This document shows positions 1 to 11,604 of a stretch of 64,000 bases of DNA, piece by piece; position 1 is the stretch's first letter, and every line of letters starts with the position of its first letter. The notes below the pieces were generated by a model. The model made no database searches, had not been told where the DNA came from, and worked only from the letters and a program-made list of their open reading frames with translations. The stretch lies in assembly GCA_000499405.2 (NCBI GenBank), contig HG738137.1, positions 15,896,603-15,960,602 on the forward strand, read 5' to 3'. The translations under genes and the position numbers were made by a program. This DNA comes from Onchocerca volvulus (taxonomy: Eukaryota; Nematoda; Chromadorea; Rhabditida; Onchocercidae).

Positions 1-275
1 AATTTTTCAAAAAAAAAAAAAAATAAAAAAAAAAAACAAAAACAAAAAACAGAAAACAAAAAAAAAGAAATTTTTGCTAAAATTAAAAAATTTTTATTTT
101 TTTTCTTTTTTTTAAATATAATTTCTATTATGTTTAGAATAATAATTCTTTCTTTTTGAGTGAAAAAAAAAAAAAAGAGAAAGAAAAAGTTGTTCAAAAA
201 TTTTTGTATTTATAAGATAAATATTTGATTGTATTTAAAAAAAAATTGAAATATCTATTTCAAAAATTTTATCAG
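1..275. other. AT-rich non-coding lead-in, probably an intron
   Basis: This stretch is dominated by A and T homopolymer runs and has no credible coding content. It ends with a polypyrimidine-poor but usable splice acceptor (ATTTTATCAG, ending at 275) directly in front of the first recognisable exon of the beta-lactamase-related gene. It is therefore best read as the tail of an intron whose upstream exon lies outside the window. Confidence 0.5.
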
Positions 276-2965
276 ACGAAAGCAAAATGGCCTGCAGGAA
301 CAGCAATCGGTTATCATGCGATAACATTTGGTTGGCTATTAGATCAAATTGTCCGACGTATCGATCCGTTGAAACGTAGTATTGCGCAATTTTATCGTGA
401 AGAAATTCAAAAATATATGGATGGTTTGTTTTTTTTCTATTTTAAACATAATTCATCTTTTTTTTTAAAATCATTTTTTCAAATCATTTTTTATGAAATC
501 ATCTTTTTAAATCAACTTTTTTTTTTTTTAAATCATCTTTTCTCCTTTGCGAAGAAAAAAAATGCGTTTTTAATAATTTATATATTTTATCATATAAATA
601 TTTGATTCTATTTAAAATTGAAGAATCACTTTAAAATATTTAAAATTGAAAAATCACTTTAAAATATTTAAAATTGAAAAATCACTTAAAAATTTTGTCA
701 AATGTACATTTTTTGAAATCATAATAGTATTAAACATTAAAAATAAACATTATATTAAACATTAAAATTATTTAAATAATTTATTGATATTCCGATATTT
801 TATTATGAATTATTTTTGTTTGCAAATCATAATAGCGCCATATTTTAACAAAATCATATCAAACACTATTAAACAAATTTTTTTTTTTGTCAGAATAATT
901 TGAAACATTCAAATCATTAATATAGTATTGTAATTAAAACACCATTTTTAAAAATTTTATTTAAAGCAAATATATTTCTTTGATCTTTTATTGTTGAAAT
1001 AGTTGGGAATAAATAAATAAAGAAGATAAGTTTATTTGAAAAATTAACAAAATACAAATATAATTAAGAAAAAAAAAAGTTTCGTTTTTTTTTCTCTCTT
1101 TAAAGCAAATTATCAATTTTATAGCAATTTTAAATTATATTGATATAATGATAATTTTTTAAAATGAAATATTATCATCTTAATTATTTTATCGCAACTA
1201 TTCTCGAACACTAAAAATATGTTAATCATCATGAAGAACAAAATTTTAATTTTTTTAAAGCTAATAATGTAATAATTTTTCGTTACCTCTTTCAAATTTA
1301 TTTTGATAAGAAATGATCTAATTGATAAGAATTAATTAGTGTAATTTAATTGTAGATAAGGATTTCTATTTGGGCTTACCTCGAGATGAGCATTATCGTG
1401 TAGCTCGACTTGTTCAACCAACTATGCTTGAATCTGTTTATCAAATTATCAGCAGTGGACAAATTTTCGAATTTTCATGGCATTGTTTCATTAGTTGGTT
1501 TTCTTGCGAATTTTATAAAGCTCTCAGATATCCATTATGGCTCAGTGTTCTAAGTGTTAGTTTTCTTTTTTTTTTTTCAAGTAAAAAGAATTTATTATTT
1601 ACAAAAATGGCTTATTCAATTTCTATCAAAAAATAAATCTTTTAATTTCGAATAAATAAAATTTGATTCCTTTCTTTTATAATATTCTTACATATTTATG
1701 ATTATATTTTAAGGAAGAAATGCCGTACAATAATCCAGCAGTACGGGAAATGGAAAATGTTGCAGTATTAGGTATTGGAACTGCTCGAGGACTTGCAAAT
1801 GTTATTTCAACTATTTGGAAGGTAATTAAATTAAATTAAAATTTATTACTTAATTTAGATTAAACATAATTTTTGTATATTTGAAATGATTTTGATTGAT
1901 TGGGAAGAATGGATTGATAGCTGATAATTGATAATTGATAATTGATGTCATCTTATGAAGAACAGCGCTACAAAAAACAAAAAAAAAGAAAAAATGATAA
2001 ATTAAAATAGCTTTCTAATATAAACTTTGATTATTTTTTTGATTGAAAATATTTCATAATGTTAGTTAAACATTTTTTTTTTTTTTCCAAAGAAATAAAT
2101 TATCTAAAAGAGACGATTGCTTTCTATTTTTGCATAATTCTTTTCGAAATAATTTATTATTTTAGAGCGAAAATTTTAATATTTAGAAAAATTTGATAAA
2201 TGAAGAAATTTGGAAACGATTAAGTCAACCAGTGGAATATGCAGGAGATAAAGTATCCTGTATCAAAAGATATCGTGGTCATGGTTTCTACTATGCTCCA
2301 CATCCAATTCGACAAAATGTTCGTTCACAATATTAAAATCAAACAAAATTATTGAAATTTCAATAATCGATTGAAATTGTTGCGCACCAGAGTAGTAAAT
2401 TACAGCATGAAATTATGTGAGAACGTGCGAAAAGCAATTCATAATTTATCATTGTTTTAATCGAGGTTAAAATATGGGGAAATATAGAGGAAAATACGAA
2501 ACTATAAATTAAACCTGTAAAATGAATAGCGTTAAAATTTAGATAATTAATTCTTAAGAAGCAAATATTAGTTCCAAAATTATAATAATTTCTAATTTAG
2601 AATAACGCTTTTGTAATTTTATATCTAATCCATTATTCAAATATTCAAAATATTATGAAAAGTTATAAAATTGAAAAATATTCTTCGAATTTATTTATGC
2701 ATATATTATAGACATATATAATGTTACATCCTGGTCATGGAAAACAAAATTTGATCATTGATCCATTTAATAAGGTTTGATGAATTTATTCTAACTTTTG
2801 CAATTACTTTTAAAAAAATCTGATGATAATTGAGATTAATGAAGAAAATTTTTGCAGGTAGTAGTAGTGCTGATCAGAAATGCTATATTATGGAAATGTA
2901 ATGCATTTTATGAAAGTCTCAATTTAGCAAATGATATCATTCGAATTGTTGATATGAATACCTAA
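276..2965 (+). CDS. Beta-lactamase-related serine hydrolase, 3' part of gene (5' end outside window)
   Basis: Six exons can be joined in frame: 276-423, 1356-1555, 1714-1821, 2187-2318, 2712-2774 and 2858-2965 (TAA), giving about 252 residues. The product resembles the C-terminal half of the nematode LACT/LACTB-like beta-lactamase-fold family. Matches include GYHAITFGWLLDQIVRR (tyrosine-motif region), a KDFYLGLPRDEHYRVARL-type segment, the NNPAVREMENVAVLGIG block, and HPGHGKQ near the end, in the place where the family has its third active-site motif. The catalytic SxxK motif would lie upstream, outside the window. Family members are serine hydrolases or proteases; the substrate is unknown. 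The donor at 2319 (GTTCGT) is weak. Reading through it gives an earlier stop at 2336, so a shorter isoform is possible. No signal peptide can be judged because the N-terminus is missing. Confidence 0.8.
609..692. repeat. 28-bp tandem repeat, three copies, in intron
   Basis: Three consecutive 28-bp units (609-636, 637-664, 665-692) of the form TATTTAAAATTGAARAATCA followed by CTTTAAAA differ at only a couple of positions. They lie in the first visible intron of the beta-lactamase-related gene. This is an ordinary minisatellite with no sign of function. Confidence 0.85.
1922..1945. repeat. 7-bp microsatellite (TGATAAT)3
   Basis: Three perfect copies of TGATAAT plus a partial fourth lie in an intron of the beta-lactamase-related gene. 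Confidence 0.8.
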
Positions 2966-4639
2966 AAAATAATTCATCATTCATTTTATTAGGTAATTAA
3001 ATAATTGTTTTATTTATTATTCGTATAGCAAAGTAATCAATATTATGAAAAAATTTTAATTACTATAAATGATCAAAGTTTAGTTGTTCGTTCAGTTGCA
3101 AGATTCTGAGAAGTTTAATTCGATTAAATTAATCACTATGTCAAATAATTTTCAAAATTATCATAATATTGGAAGACAATTTGGAAATATTGTACAATAA
3201 ATAAATATCAAAATTTATCATGGTTTGTCGATTTAATTTTCGATCTAATCCTTACTTTTGAACTTTAAACTGGAACTGCAGATTTTACTCAATGATCTAT
3301 GATTAATTTAGTAAAGCTATTCTAACGTAATTCACTGCATTACCGCAATCTTTTTACATTAGTATTGTTTTACTTGATAAAATATGAAAAAAGATTCCAA
3401 TTAATCTTATAACTAATACTAAACTTTTATCTAATTATACAATTCATTTATATTTATTAAATATTCCATACACCTTATTTGCACATCATCAATCTTTTTA
3501 ATGTTTGCTGTCATTCGAAAAAATAGTTAATCACATATTCATGACAATAAGCTAAACTTTTTATTCTTGATATTGGGTTATTTAAAACGCTCATTTAGAT
3601 CTGTTATTTTCAAATTTTGAATATATCGATGATAAAAATATAATCTTATTTAAATTGAAAAATCTACAATATTCCAAATAACTCATTTAAACATCTTTTT
3701 CACAGGACTGAAGATTTTTTTTTCTTTTTTTACATTTGCAGTGTTACAGATGCATAATACCGCATATATTACTGATTATATTTGCTAAAAATAAATAATT
3801 GACAACATATTCGGTATTCTGAAATATGAAATATAACAATTATCACAGACATGCCCAGAATTTTAAGAGATTAAATCCAAATGAGGGCTCTAAACAAATA
3901 TCAATATTAAACTGAAAAAATTCAATGTATCAAATTATTAATTTTATGAATTTATTATCAGTTAACATTTTAATATCTAATTTTTTAACTTTATTTTTCA
4001 TTTCTAGTCATAATTTATGATGATATAGCATCATGATATATTAAATGAGATATAAAAGGAGAGAATCAGATAAAATTATTTTCTTTTTTCTATATTCTGG
4101 TTCCAAACAGAAACGGACTAATGAGTTTATGTGAAGATGGGAAAACGTTGACATTGTCTTGAAGCACAAAATTATTGAAAATAAGTTTTAAAAGTTACCA
4201 TCCTTATATTCGTCTATTATTATAGCTGTTGAAATTCCACGAAAAACGTTTAATTGAAATATCAAACATTTTAAAATAACACTGATAAAATAGCTAAATT
4301 ATTTGACTGATCTGAAAATAAAAGTGTGCTATTTCAAAGTTTGTTAACGCAAAAGTTATATGACGATAAAATGATTTCATAGCTGTTATTTTTATGATTA
4401 AAGCTACCTTTATTCTCAAGAATGAACTTGCTTAAAACTTGTGATTCCTTTTTTGCGATGAGCAAATTTATATCGTTAATGTGAAAACAGTAATCCTAGT
4501 TATTACTCGAAAATTCAAAAAAACAATTCAATCCTAATTCAGTGGACAATTCTAATGTAAGACAATTGCATTCCACATTTCTACTTTAAACCAAGCATTC
4601 CAATTATGATAATTAATCGAAAAAGCGAAACAATCGGTC

Positions 4640-4960
4640 CCAAATATTACTAAACTGCTCAAAAAACGAAATAATCGAGCATTTGTTTTAGATCTAGGAT
4701 ACAAAGCAGAAGTTAGAATAAGCGAAATGAGAAAGTAGCATTAGAAAATCACTGAATTACTTGGCGATGATTAAGAGCACGTACCCCAATTGTTAAACAA
4801 TCTCAAGATGGCATGCTGAACCGTGCTGGTCGCAATCGCAATTGTCCGATTCAAGACCAATCCGGAATGGAAATCCTAGTGCTTTTAGATCGGAAAGAGA
4901 TACTTTTTCCTTTGTTCTCCGTTTGCAATTCTTTTGTTATACTTATCTATACAATACTAA
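4640..4960 (+). pseudogene. Possible BEL/Pao polymerase fragment (degenerate)
   Basis: The plus strand near 4791-4915 reads as a degenerate version of the linker found before the integrase in BEL/Pao polyproteins: an 'SQDGMLNRAGR' block followed by a 'P/V-I-L-L-D-R-K' block. Stops and frameshifts surround it, and the upstream part cannot be aligned with confidence. I infer an old retroelement fragment. The match is by eye over about 35 codons, so chance resemblance is possible. Confidence 0.35.
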
Positions 4961-5633
4961 ACATATTCTCATGGAACTAGCATCAAACACATTCTGTAAG
5001 CTGTTATCTTTTCCCAATCCCATTCATTTCTCTTCTAGTCCAAAGGGAAAATTCAAAACCACGACTTATATAGTATGGAATTTACAACTTTCAGAGATCT
5101 ATCCGATAATTCAATGCAAAGTTTACACTTAATGCAACTGACTTCGAATATGACCAAACATTGATCTTTCGAAAGAGATTGGTGACAATAACAATGGCTA
5201 AATATTAAACCCTACAAATAAAACCTACAAATTTACTTGATGTCATTAAAAAATTTATTTGCAAATTGCATGGATTTAAAAACGGAAATATTTTTTGGCA
5301 GCATATTCAGCTTAAGCTAATTCTTAGCTTAAAATTCTGTTAAAGAAAGAACGATGGAGAATGTTATTAATTAAAATTCGCTAACACAAAAAAAAAAATT
5401 GGAACAAGCCTAAAATTAATAAAAAAATTGTGATTAGAAAAGAAATTTAAAGACACAGAAATGAAAAAAAAAAAAAAAGATAAATCAAAACAAAGACAAA
5501 TTATTATAACGAAAACCATTCTGCAGTGAATTGAGTTGGCGACAGAAGCTGTGATGAAACTCATACGTTATCTATAAGCAAATTTCACAGTGGTAATTTC
5601 AAGTGCAATAAAAAAGGTGTATTATCAATAACT

Positions 5634-5652
5634 TATATATATATATATATAA
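5634..5652. repeat. TA microsatellite
   Basis: An uninterrupted run of about nine TA dinucleotides lies in the intergenic region downstream of the UBX-domain gene. Confidence 0.85.
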
Positions 5653-6132
5653 CTAGCAAAAAGACATATAACCAGTGAACGAATAATCCATAGAAATAAC
5701 CCACCATAATTCAGCTGTAAACGAGTCAATTACACTGCGCGACACAAGAGTGAAAATTGAAATGCAAGTTGTTATGAAAGAATCATTAAATGGCATCATG
5801 TAAACCGTTTCAATATCAACACACATAAGTATCATTAGATATAAATGATTAAAAAATGAAATAATACGAACCTATTATATCAGAATACTTTGTGGGAATC
5901 TAAGTAATGCATAATCTTTCTACCAGTAAGTAAGATACAAAGTCCTAATCGAAGACTATAGAAATTATTATTGTTTTCTACATCTTCAAAAAAGCAAGGG
6001 ACATGATTGAAAAAAAGAAAAAAAAAAGATTTAAAATAATGTCTATTTTCTATTGCTCTATTTAAGTGGATGAAAGAAAATAAACGAATCAAAATTATCG
6101 CTTCCTCGATATGGAATAAAATTTCATAATCT

Positions 6133-9100
6133 TCACTGCCTTTCCACATGAATAAGCTCTCTTTTGTTGAAATTGAGTTCCCGAAGCGTACGATAGTGAT
6201 CCTGATCAGTGTATACTCGTTTCGGATAATCAAGAACAAGCTGATGATCTGTTGGGTAAAACCCAAGACCAGCAATAAGCACAAATATGGCCTATATAAA
6301 GAAATATATTGATTGCATTTCCTTTTAATTGGTACCAATAATTGCAGATAAGATCTTTCATTCATTATTTGACAATCATTTTTGTTTGAGTTTTAACTGC
6401 CGAAATAATCAACAGAGCATGACTAGAAGACAGATAAAAGCGCTGCTGTCATCACAGAATTTTTACGCGAATATATTTATCAACAACATGGGTGTATCTA
6501 ATGTCGCCATTAGGCAAAATTGATAAAGCCAGTAAAAACTCAAATACTAAGCTGATTCGTGAAAATTTTAGACTTCACCTTGAGTGTAGTTGTGTCTTCT
6601 ACTTCCATCATCTGACGATTACCGTCCGGAAGGCGTAAAGACAACAGGAGACGACATCCACGACCATCTGGATCACCAACACATTTTAACCACTCATCTC
6701 GATCAATCGTTGTTAATTTGCTACCACTATGTATGATGCTATCAATATCTGACCAATCATTGCCTGTCAAAAATAATTTAATTTAGGATCTATTTTAGGA
6801 ATGAAAAATGGAAGCAGTTCGATCGTCTGCAATAATGAAAATATATATAGATTTCTAATACCTTGAAATGAAAATTGGAACTTTCAAAAATAAGGAAAAT
6901 AACAGCATTCATAAATTACTCATACTAATGAGGAACTTATAAATATTTAAATCTTGTTATAATAAAACAAGCATACTTTCACAAGGCTTCTTTGGATTAC
7001 TACAATCATCATCCATTACTTCGTCTTGTTGCGAAAAATGTACACGCTTTCGATTTGCAGTTCGTGAGTTCTGCACCTGATTATAAATGATGAAGTTAAA
7101 AAGCAACAATACCAAAAAGACTCATCTTATATAGTTCAAAGATACATCTTAATATACTTCAAAAAACTAGTTCAAATATATTTCTTAAAATAGAGAAATC
7201 CTTTTTTTAAAAAAAAATAAAATGAAATACATTGTTTCATACCGCTTCTCATTTTTAAAGCATTCTTATATCAAATAAAAAAAAATTTTAAACAGAAAAA
7301 GGCAGAAAATTACATCGACATATTGATTATATTCACAATCCTCCCTCGATATTAACCGTTCAAAATTGCTCGATGTAGGCGTAATTATTTGCTTGTCTCT
7401 TGCATCAAAATCTGGACAAGCATCCAAAAATGTTGTAACTAAAAGAAGAAACATTATGGCATATATATTCAGTTATTTCTATTACGAATATCGCAAAATG
7501 TTTTTTATTTTCAATCGATGATTAATCTATTTGTCAATGACTAATCTTTTTGTTTATGGTTCTTTAAGGTCAAATACAGTAATGATCAAAATGATGATAC
7601 ATATTTTAAATGGTGAAATTGGATTAATTAATGAAATGGTAGCTTACCTTGGTCACAGAAAGACATAGTATCTTTAGCTCCAATTGTGACTAGCTGTTCT
7701 CCTGTACGTGGATCAACTATGAAAATGGCTGGATAAGTATATGTCCGATAATAATTACTCACTCTGTTACCGTCGGCTGAGTCTTTATGAACCTGAAACA
7801 TTCAAATTTGTCTAAAAACAAAGATATTTTACCTAAAGAGTTAGATTCTATTTTCAAATTTTTCCTGTATTTATGTGTAACATTTTTTTCAATGAATGTA
7901 TCTAATATTTAAAAATTGAAATCTGCTCACCTGCCAAAAGACAAAATTTGATTGGAGAAGTTCTTTCACGGATGAATTGGACCACACATCACGATTAAGT
8001 GTTTGACAAGCGAATTCCAAATCATCCTGTACATTAACAAGCAGCCAATGTCCACGCAATTGAGCTTCAGCTCGAACCTGTAACATTCATTAGCAAAACA
8101 GCATTACATGGAACTCAGTGAACATTATTAACTGCCCGGTAAAAAATTCAGTTATGTTTCTAATTTCTAATTGTCCACCGGTAAGCAACTTCTGATAAGC
8201 CGTAAGTTAGCCTGAAACCACTTTGCTAATTTACCAGTAACATTACATTTTGTAATATTAGCTTATATGAAGAGCAAATAAGATCAGCCTATAAAGGGGG
8301 CAAATTATATTGAAATGCCTCGATATAATTATGTCTAGTTATTTAAAAACAGAAACAAAGAACAGCAGAAAAGTTGCAACTGCCTCAAGGTTTTCATGCA
8401 ATGTGTACTTAGAAATGTGACTTCGAGTATTTCCCACAAATCCTAAATACCATTCTTCACTAATTTGTTACAAAAAGAACTTTTTAAGGTAATATAATTA
8501 TTAATAATTCAGAATGAAAAGTAACTAACAGCATCCCAATCACCACTGAACATAATATCTACAGGAGGACGAAAAAGATTTTGAAGTGTTACACGCTTAG
8601 AAACTGTCGAATTCGATGTGTTGTGCCTATTCTGTAGCATAGCCATTCGTTCTCCTAAAATTTAACATTTTCAAACATGTGGTAACTTGCTTGTTATATC
8701 TGATAATTTACCTATTATATAATGTATAAGATAATATTCAAGAAAACATTTAAAAAAAAAAAAGGATTGCTATAGTCAAAATAAATAATCTGAAAACAGT
8801 AAAAAGCAAATGCTCGACAGCTAAAACAGCTCGCGACTTTCATACAAAGATTTAAGCAGATGATCAAATATTAAAAACCAAGAAAAAAAAAATTACCTGC
8901 TTCAGCACGAAAATCACGAGCCGTATCAAATACGGAAGCATGATGTCGCCCATTCTGTCGATCTGAAAATAATTGTATCTTCTGGAGAGTTAGCGTTTTT
9001 GTTCGAAAAATATCTATGAAAATAACTATCTACATATCAATTTCTGTATACCAAGTTCGAATGAAATGTAACTTACTATACTGTTGCGCAAATGTCTGTT

Positions 9101-10346
9101 CTATAATAGGTCCACATATAGGCGCTATTGGTTCACGTACATCGCTATTACCTGCCATTGATCTGAAGATATTTTTTACTTGTCTCAAAGCTATTATATT
9201 TTTGGGATTCATATAAATTTACATTTTTTAAAGAAACAAATAATCAAATCAATTATACCATACGTGCAATAATGAAACAGTTAGCATTTACGCCAACGTT
9301 TATATTATTAGAATGCTCAACTGAAAATCAATATCATACATACTACGATGCAACAATTTTGAAATCCATTCAGATTTCAAATTATTTATACTTATATCAG
9401 ACATATAAATATTAAATGTAAGTAAATAAACAGAAAATTTGAAAGTAACATACTCATCATTATTAGAATGATTAATTCGAGGATTCGTAGTTCCACACAT
9501 GGAACGATGCGACATGGCAGCATTACGTCGTCCCGTAGTCTTGCTGACGTAAATAACGTCCGGTGACTCATCATTGTTTGTTGCCGTCGATGAAGATGGT
9601 TGGAGCTGTTGAAAGTACAAATTTACGGCCAATTCCAAATTACCATTACACATTTCCAAATATTGGGATGCCTCAACCGCATTCGTGCAACCTGAATTCA
9701 AATTTTCATTTTCATGTTCAATCATTAAAATTCGATAAGGAAATTTGCCGGATAGAGAAAAGGAAAGAAAAGTGGTGAAAATGAAGGATCATCGAAATGA
9801 ATTGATTGCATCTAATAAGTGATACCCAACGATTTTCCGGAAAACTATCTTATGAGCTGCAAATTTGTGGCAGAATTGCAAATTCTTCATAATATTTTAT
9901 CCAAGAATCCCATTCCGGAACTATCAATTTCCGGTCCCCTGAACGTTTTCTTGTATCTTTTGTTTGAGTTGCAATTAACAACTTCAAAAATCTTCCTAAT
10001 GAAATATGCAAATAATTTTGCACTGATTTATATTTCAAAATCTCTTTTTCATTCCTCACGTAAAATGAAATGTTTATTTACCCAAAATATGCCATACCGG
10101 AAGAATGATTTACAATTTCCAAAAAATTTTCAATTAATGCAATCATTGGTTCAATTTGTAACTAAATGATACCGACCAAATATTGATAAATATTTAAGCT
10201 AATATCATTCAAACAATTCATCTTATTCTAGATTTTCATTTTAAAATACGCATTCATCAGAATGATTCATGGAAAATATTCAGAGAGAATAATTTACCAG
10301 TAACGGATCCGAATTGTGCAGCGAGGCTCCCTTCGTTATCAGCCAT
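6133..10346 (-). CDS. UBXN7: UBX domain protein 7 homologue (UBA-UAS-UBX p97 adaptor)
   Basis: Eleven exons join in frame on the minus strand (high to low coordinate): 10298-10346 (ATG), 9454-9691, 9077-9162, 8897-8962, 8530-8654, 7931-8077, 7648-7792, 7314-7438, 6977-7076, 6579-6763 and 6133-6291 (TGA). Coding length is 1425 nt, 474 residues, close to the vertebrate protein. The N-terminus holds a UBA-like helix bundle (CTNAVEASQYLEMCNGNLEL). A UAS thioredoxin-like domain follows at about residues 150-290 (RGHWLLVNVQDDLEFACQ; the motif YTYPAIFIVDPRTGEQL). The last two exons encode a UBX domain (SLRLPDGNRQMMEVEDTTTL, then GLGFYPTDHQLVLDYPKR). UBXN7 proteins link the AAA ATPase p97/VCP to cullin-RING ligases and their ubiquitylated substrates. 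I see no clear ubiquitin-interacting motif between UAS and UBX, unlike in vertebrates. The start codon is fixed by an acceptor 20 nt upstream. Confidence 0.92.
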
Positions 10347-10375
10347 TTTAAACCTGGCAATTGTTGCTGAAATAT
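10347..10375 (-). promoter_or_regulatory. Probable trans-splice acceptor and short 5' UTR of the UBXN7 homologue
   Basis: On the minus strand the sequence GAAATATTTCAG ends at 10367, leaving a 20-nt leader (10366-10347) before the ATG. No coding exon is visible upstream. A TTTCAG acceptor this close to the start is typical of nematode spliced-leader addition. A conventional non-coding first exon is the alternative. Confidence 0.55.
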
Positions 10376-11584
10376 TTCACGAAAATGTAGAACTTGATTA
10401 ATGAGCAATTAATGAACACTTCCCCGGTCCAACACCACCCTCATCCTCGACATCTCTTATCACTCCGTCCTTCTCAATATCATCCATAATTGCCGGAACC
10501 ATTGTCAAAGTGTTGTATCACAATAAATTGGTCGTCTTGAAATTGCGAAGTATTGCGCTAGATTGATTTATGCTGTCTATTTCCGGGAAAACGAATTTAT
10601 ACGATATTGCCGGATGGCTTACTTGGAAATTTGTCACATTTATTTTTTGATGTATTCTAATTGAGATAACAGTTCTGAATGCTATTAATTAAGTTTACAT
10701 TTTTCAAAATTATGTTTTTCTTTCCAAATTCCGATTAGATTATTTTTCAGATTAGATAAATTTATCTACTAGGTAATAACAACCGTTTATGATTACTCTT
10801 TTGAAATGTATTTTCAAATAAAATTCCCTCTGAATATTTCACTGGCACCGCAGATCATGCATTAATATTGCTGCGATTTCTTAGTAATTAATTGCTTCGT
10901 GGAAAGATTATCAATAAATATTAATAGAAATTTAAGAAATGATGATATAGAAAAATTGTGAGGAAGAGAGCGAGTTTTTGATTGAATTCGAGAAAGCAAC
11001 ATAGCATTTGAATGATAGATGAAAGAGAATGACTTGGAGAAAGAAAAGATTGAGAAAATTACATGAAAGACAAACACTATTAGTGTTTATTTTGGATGAA
11101 TAGATTGAGAGGGAAGTTAAGGAGAGCCAGAATAAAAACAAATATGCTAGTGACGGATTGACATATGTTATAATATATTTATATGCATATTTGAGCCTTA
11201 TCAATCGTATTGGTTTTTATCACAAAATGAATCGCTAAACCGTTTGAATCGATCCGCTGCGCTTTTCGAACTATCCGATGTCTTGGCCTTAATCAGAAGT
11301 ACGTTGATCGAGCTATCCGATTGTTTGATCCAGTCAGCAATCAGTATCCTTCAATATCTTCTCAATTTCTTCGAAAGTTTCACAAAATATAATCCTCATT
11401 ATTTGTTTTCTGTGACAAAATATCCAATATTGAAATATGTGAAAGAACTGTCGAATAATTAGTGCAAGTGAAATATAATCGTGATAAATGATAAGATTGA
11501 AAATTTATGCAACAATAAGTTAGCTATTTGACTGAATTTGGAAATAATTGTAGCGGAAATAGAATAAATGTTATTTTTTTTTCT
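10376..11584. other. Divergent intergenic region with likely promoters
   Basis: This separates the 5' ends of the UBXN7 homologue (-) and SCYL2 (+), so both promoters should lie here. The interval at about 11245-11460 is less AT-rich than its surroundings and has an open frame of 72 codons without recognisable similarity. It could be an outron or untranslated exon of SCYL2. I see no convincing core promoter motif. Confidence 0.5.
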
Positions 11585-11604
11585 CATTTTTCAGGAGGAG
11601 ATAG
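11585..11604 (+). promoter_or_regulatory. Probable trans-splice acceptor before SCYL2 start
   Basis: TCATTTTTCAG ends at 11594, only 10 nt before the SCYL2 ATG at 11605. The TTTTTCAG form is the canonical nematode acceptor. Its position just before the start codon fits spliced-leader trans-splicing and decides the choice of start. Confidence 0.6.

Larger units (their letters stand above)
2966..6132. other. Intergenic region between convergent genes
   Basis: This lies between the 3' ends of the beta-lactamase-related gene (+) and the UBX-domain gene (-). It is AT-rich with no credible intact gene. The readable items are a weak BEL/Pao-like fragment near 4.7-4.95 kb and a TA microsatellite near 5.64 kb. 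The part next to 6133 should be the 3' UTR of the minus-strand gene. Open frames here are short and lack splice-supported structure. Confidence 0.6.

Noticed and set aside
225..275. N-terminal extension of the first open frame upstream of the exon at 276
   Set aside because: It is poly-A/T-derived lysine- and phenylalanine-rich sequence ahead of a splice acceptor, so it is intronic.
5880..6365. 161-codon minus-strand open frame
   Set aside because: Only part of it (6133-6291), in a different frame, is the terminal UBX exon. The rest is 3' UTR or intron and the 161-codon frame itself has no similarity.
9300..9778. Long open frames on the plus strand and in a second minus frame opposite the UBXN7 exon
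   Set aside because: They are shadows of the real exon 9454-9691, which joins in frame with its neighbours.
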